A program made the position numbers and the translations under genes. Below, in pieces: positions 14,461 through 15,526 of a DNA stretch of 15,526 bases. The first letter of the stretch is position 1; every line of letters begins with the position of its first letter. Source of the stretch: Oscillospiraceae bacterium (GTDB lineage Bacteria; Bacillota; Clostridia; Oscillospirales; Ruminococcaceae); the NCBI GenBank assembly GCA_003516865.1, contig DPBR01000074.1, positions 8,142-23,667 on the forward strand, given 5' to 3'. The notes under the pieces are model-generated. The model was not told the DNA's origin. It saw only the letters and a list, made by a program, of their open reading frames with translations, and did not search any database.

Positions 14461-14489
14461 ATTATACACCATTTGTCAAGTATTGTCAA
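14461..14489 (-). promoter_or_regulatory. Full-consensus sigma-A promoter of the REC-HD-GYP/HPt operon
   Basis: On the minus strand, TTGACA (14489-14484), exactly 17 bases, TATAAT (14466-14461): both boxes are perfect matches. A second TTGACA lies inside the spacer, at the wrong distance to be used. The leader would be about 36 bases. Confidence 0.88.
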
Positions 14490-14517
14490 TAAGTATTCCG
14501 CGGATAATTTCGTTTTT

Positions 14518-14533
14518 TTGACCGAACGGTCAA
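14518..14533. promoter_or_regulatory. Perfect 16-bp palindrome, TetR-like operator
   Basis: TTGACCGAACGGTCAA is an exact palindrome, 28 bases upstream of the -35 box of the signalling operon and 3 bases past the stop of the flavoprotein gene. Core GACCGNNCGGTC resembles operators bound by TetR/AcrR-type repressors, from general knowledge. It is not a terminator for the minus-strand gene, because A residues rather than T residues follow it there. No TetR gene lies in the window. Confidence 0.5.
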
Positions 14534-14536
14534 TCT

Positions 14537-15238
14537 TTACTTTTTCTTCCAAGGTTTCTCGCCCGAAAGCCAGCCTTTGCTCTCCCAGTACTCCTTTTCC
14601 GCAGGAGAAGCGCCCCAGTTTTTCTTTTGCAAAACCCCGAACATAGAGAACATAAAGCGCGTTTTTACGCCGACTTTCACGGGTTTTTCCTGCGACAGCT
14701 TTTTTCCGAGCTTTTTCATATCCCTTGTTATCTTCGACTTCTTGTTCGCCGGCATTGCGTCCCAGCTTCTTGCGTGAACGTTCTGACCATACGTCACAAC
14801 CTGCGGTATTCCCCAGTTTGAGAGGCAGTTTGCGGCGAGTTTCGCCGCTTTTCCCGCGCCCGTGCCGGCAGCCGTCGATATTACAACCGCGCGCTTTGAG
14901 AACATCTCTTCCTGCGGTCTGTGAGATAGCCAATATGTATAGAAAAGGTCGATAAACGCTTTCATCGGCGCGCTCGGCATCATACAATAATTAGGCGTTG
15001 TAAGTATTATCAAATCCGCCCAAATCATCGCTTCGTGAAGCGCTTTCTTTTCCTCCCAGAACGGACATAGCTCCCGTCCCTCAAGACATTTGCAGCAGCC
15101 AAGACAGAACTTGTTAAGTTCCCGCGGAAGAAAAAATTCGCGCACTTCCTTTTCGCAATCTATCGCATTAACCAGAACATTCGCCGTGTTCCAAGTGTTT
15201 CCCTTGTGATTTTGACCGTGAATCATTACTATTTTCAT
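14537..15238 (-). CDS. NADPH-dependent FMN reductase / flavodoxin-like protein, Cys-rich
   Basis: A 233-residue flavoprotein of the flavodoxin-like fold. The FMN phosphate loop is GQNHKGNTWNTA (8-19), with TPNYCMMPSAPMKAFIDLFY (81-100) and STAAGTGAGKAA (121-132) as further flavin-side segments. A cysteine cluster C45, C48, C49, C51, C58 lies at the usual position of the CxGCxxC motif of NADPH-dependent FMN reductases and iron-sulphur flavoproteins; an iron-sulphur cluster is possible but unproven. The basic C-terminal ~60 residues (160-233) are longer than the flavodoxin core needs. AAGGAG precedes ATG 15238. Single-gene transcript from the promoter at 15265-15293. No terminator is visible after the stop. 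Confidence 0.85.
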   Translation of the reverse strand: MKIVMIHGQNHKGNTWNTANVLVNAIDCEKEVREFFLPRELNKFCLGCCKCLEGRELCPFWEEKKALHEAMIWADLIILTTPNYCMMPSAPMKAFIDLFYTYWLSHRPQEEMFSKRAVVISTAAGTGAGKAAKLAANCLSNWGIPQVVTYGQNVHARSWDAMPANKKSKITRDMKKLGKKLSQEKPVKVGVKTRFMFSMFGVLQKKNWGASPAEKEYWESKGWLSGEKPWKKK

Positions 15239-15264
15239 TAAAACTTCTCCTTCGCACCAACGGA

Positions 15265-15293
15265 ATTATACCACATTTCTCCAAATAAGTCAA
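15265..15293 (-). promoter_or_regulatory. Sigma-A promoter of the flavoprotein gene
   Basis: On the minus strand, TTGACT (15293-15288), 17 bases, TATAAT (15270-15265), about 27 bases upstream of the ATG. Confidence 0.82.
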
Positions 15294-15386
15294 TATCGCA
15301 ATCTGCATTTATACACAACATAGAGCCGTTTTTTTTAGCATTTTGCACAATTATGTTAAATCAGCCTGATAAATACGCTTTTTTCC

Positions 15387-15415
15387 TTGCTTTTACTCCG
15401 AAAATATTGTATAAT
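15387..15415 (+). promoter_or_regulatory. Rightward promoter leading out of the window
   Basis: TTGCTT (15387-15392), 17 bases, TATAAT (15410-15415). The transcript would start near 15422 and run straight into the repeat copy at 15445. No open reading frame with a ribosome site follows before the window end. The rest of 15294-15444 is AT-rich and shows nothing else I can support. Confidence 0.6.
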
Positions 15416-15444
15416 AATATATGTCTATATAAAAAAACATCTAC

Positions 15445-15526
15445 GGCAACACCGCACAATTACCGGCTGACGCCTTTATCATTTACTCGCTTGATATTTT
15501 TCCGTCATAATATCCAAAACTCCCTT
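15445..15526. mobile_element. MITE-like palindromic element, second copy, cut by the window end
   Basis: The first 18 bases, GGCAACACCGCACAATTA, are identical to the left end of the element at 12305. The next ~60 bases align without gaps with about three quarters identity, including the run CTTGATATTTTTCCGTC. Similarity fades near 15510. The right half lies beyond the window. Confidence 0.82.

Noticed and set aside
14518..14533. Palindrome as an intrinsic terminator of the flavoprotein gene
   Set aside because: In the direction of that gene the hairpin is followed by A residues, not T residues. The T-run lies on the wrong side.
13015..14646. A 543-codon open frame on the plus strand, antisense to the REC-HD-GYP gene
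   Set aside because: It is exactly opposite a gene with intact catalytic motifs, has no plausible ribosome site, shows no recognisable domain, and runs through the promoter of the opposite operon. It arises from the codon use of the real gene.

Overview
The window looks like a chromosomal stretch from a low-to-middling-GC Clostridia-type Bacillota, plausibly a gut Oscillospiraceae/Ruminococcus relative. The family-level placement is inference. It rests on the lon-engB linkage known from Bacillus and relatives, the PdaA-type deacetylase, the NrnA-like DHH protein, the DUF815 ATPase, strong AGGAGG-type ribosome sites and near-consensus sigma-A promoters. Nothing looks like a phage, plasmid, CRISPR or defence island. 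Most of it is ordinary housekeeping and accessory DNA, plus one clear short mobile-type repeat family.

Layout. 1-55 is the 3' part of an initiator tRNA (CAU anticodon). A 48-bp module holding a small palindrome and an intrinsic terminator follows and is present twice (55-102, 149-196). 278-1156 (-) is a LysR-type regulator, divergent from a MATE efflux pump (1282-2643, +), with physically overlapping promoters between them. 2688-3755 (-) is a DHH/DHHA1 phosphoesterase and 3964-4734 (+) a secreted PdaA-like polysaccharide deacetylase. 7800 down to 4777 (-) is a three-gene operon: tRNA-dihydrouridine synthase, DUF815 AAA-type ATPase, BtuF-like lipoprotein. 7931-8680 (+) is a membrane protein of the HGSNAT/DUF1624 type. 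8796-12303 (+) is a lon - GNAT acetyltransferase - engB operon. 14418 down to 12516 (-) is a two-gene signalling operon: a response regulator with HD-GYP and PAS-like domains, then a stand-alone HPt protein. 15238-14537 (-) is a cysteine-rich flavoprotein. The last 290 bases carry a rightward promoter and the start of a second repeat copy.

How the parts work together. The LysR protein probably controls the neighbouring MATE pump. Lon (proteolysis) and EngB (50S assembly GTPase) share a promoter, as known elsewhere, here with a GNAT enzyme inserted. The REC-HD-GYP protein and HPt protein look like the receiver and phosphotransfer parts of a phosphorelay ending in cyclic-di-GMP hydrolysis; no histidine kinase is in view. 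Three convergent gene pairs are packed so tightly that a terminator T-run doubles as, or abuts, the stop codon of a gene.

The most unusual feature is a ~172-bp imperfect-palindrome element (12304-12476) with 18-bp terminal inverted repeats, wedged between the engB stop codon and the operon terminator. A diverged copy begins at 15445 and runs off the window, downstream of a good promoter. It behaves like a MITE-type family. I did not find convincing evidence of a novel multi-gene system.
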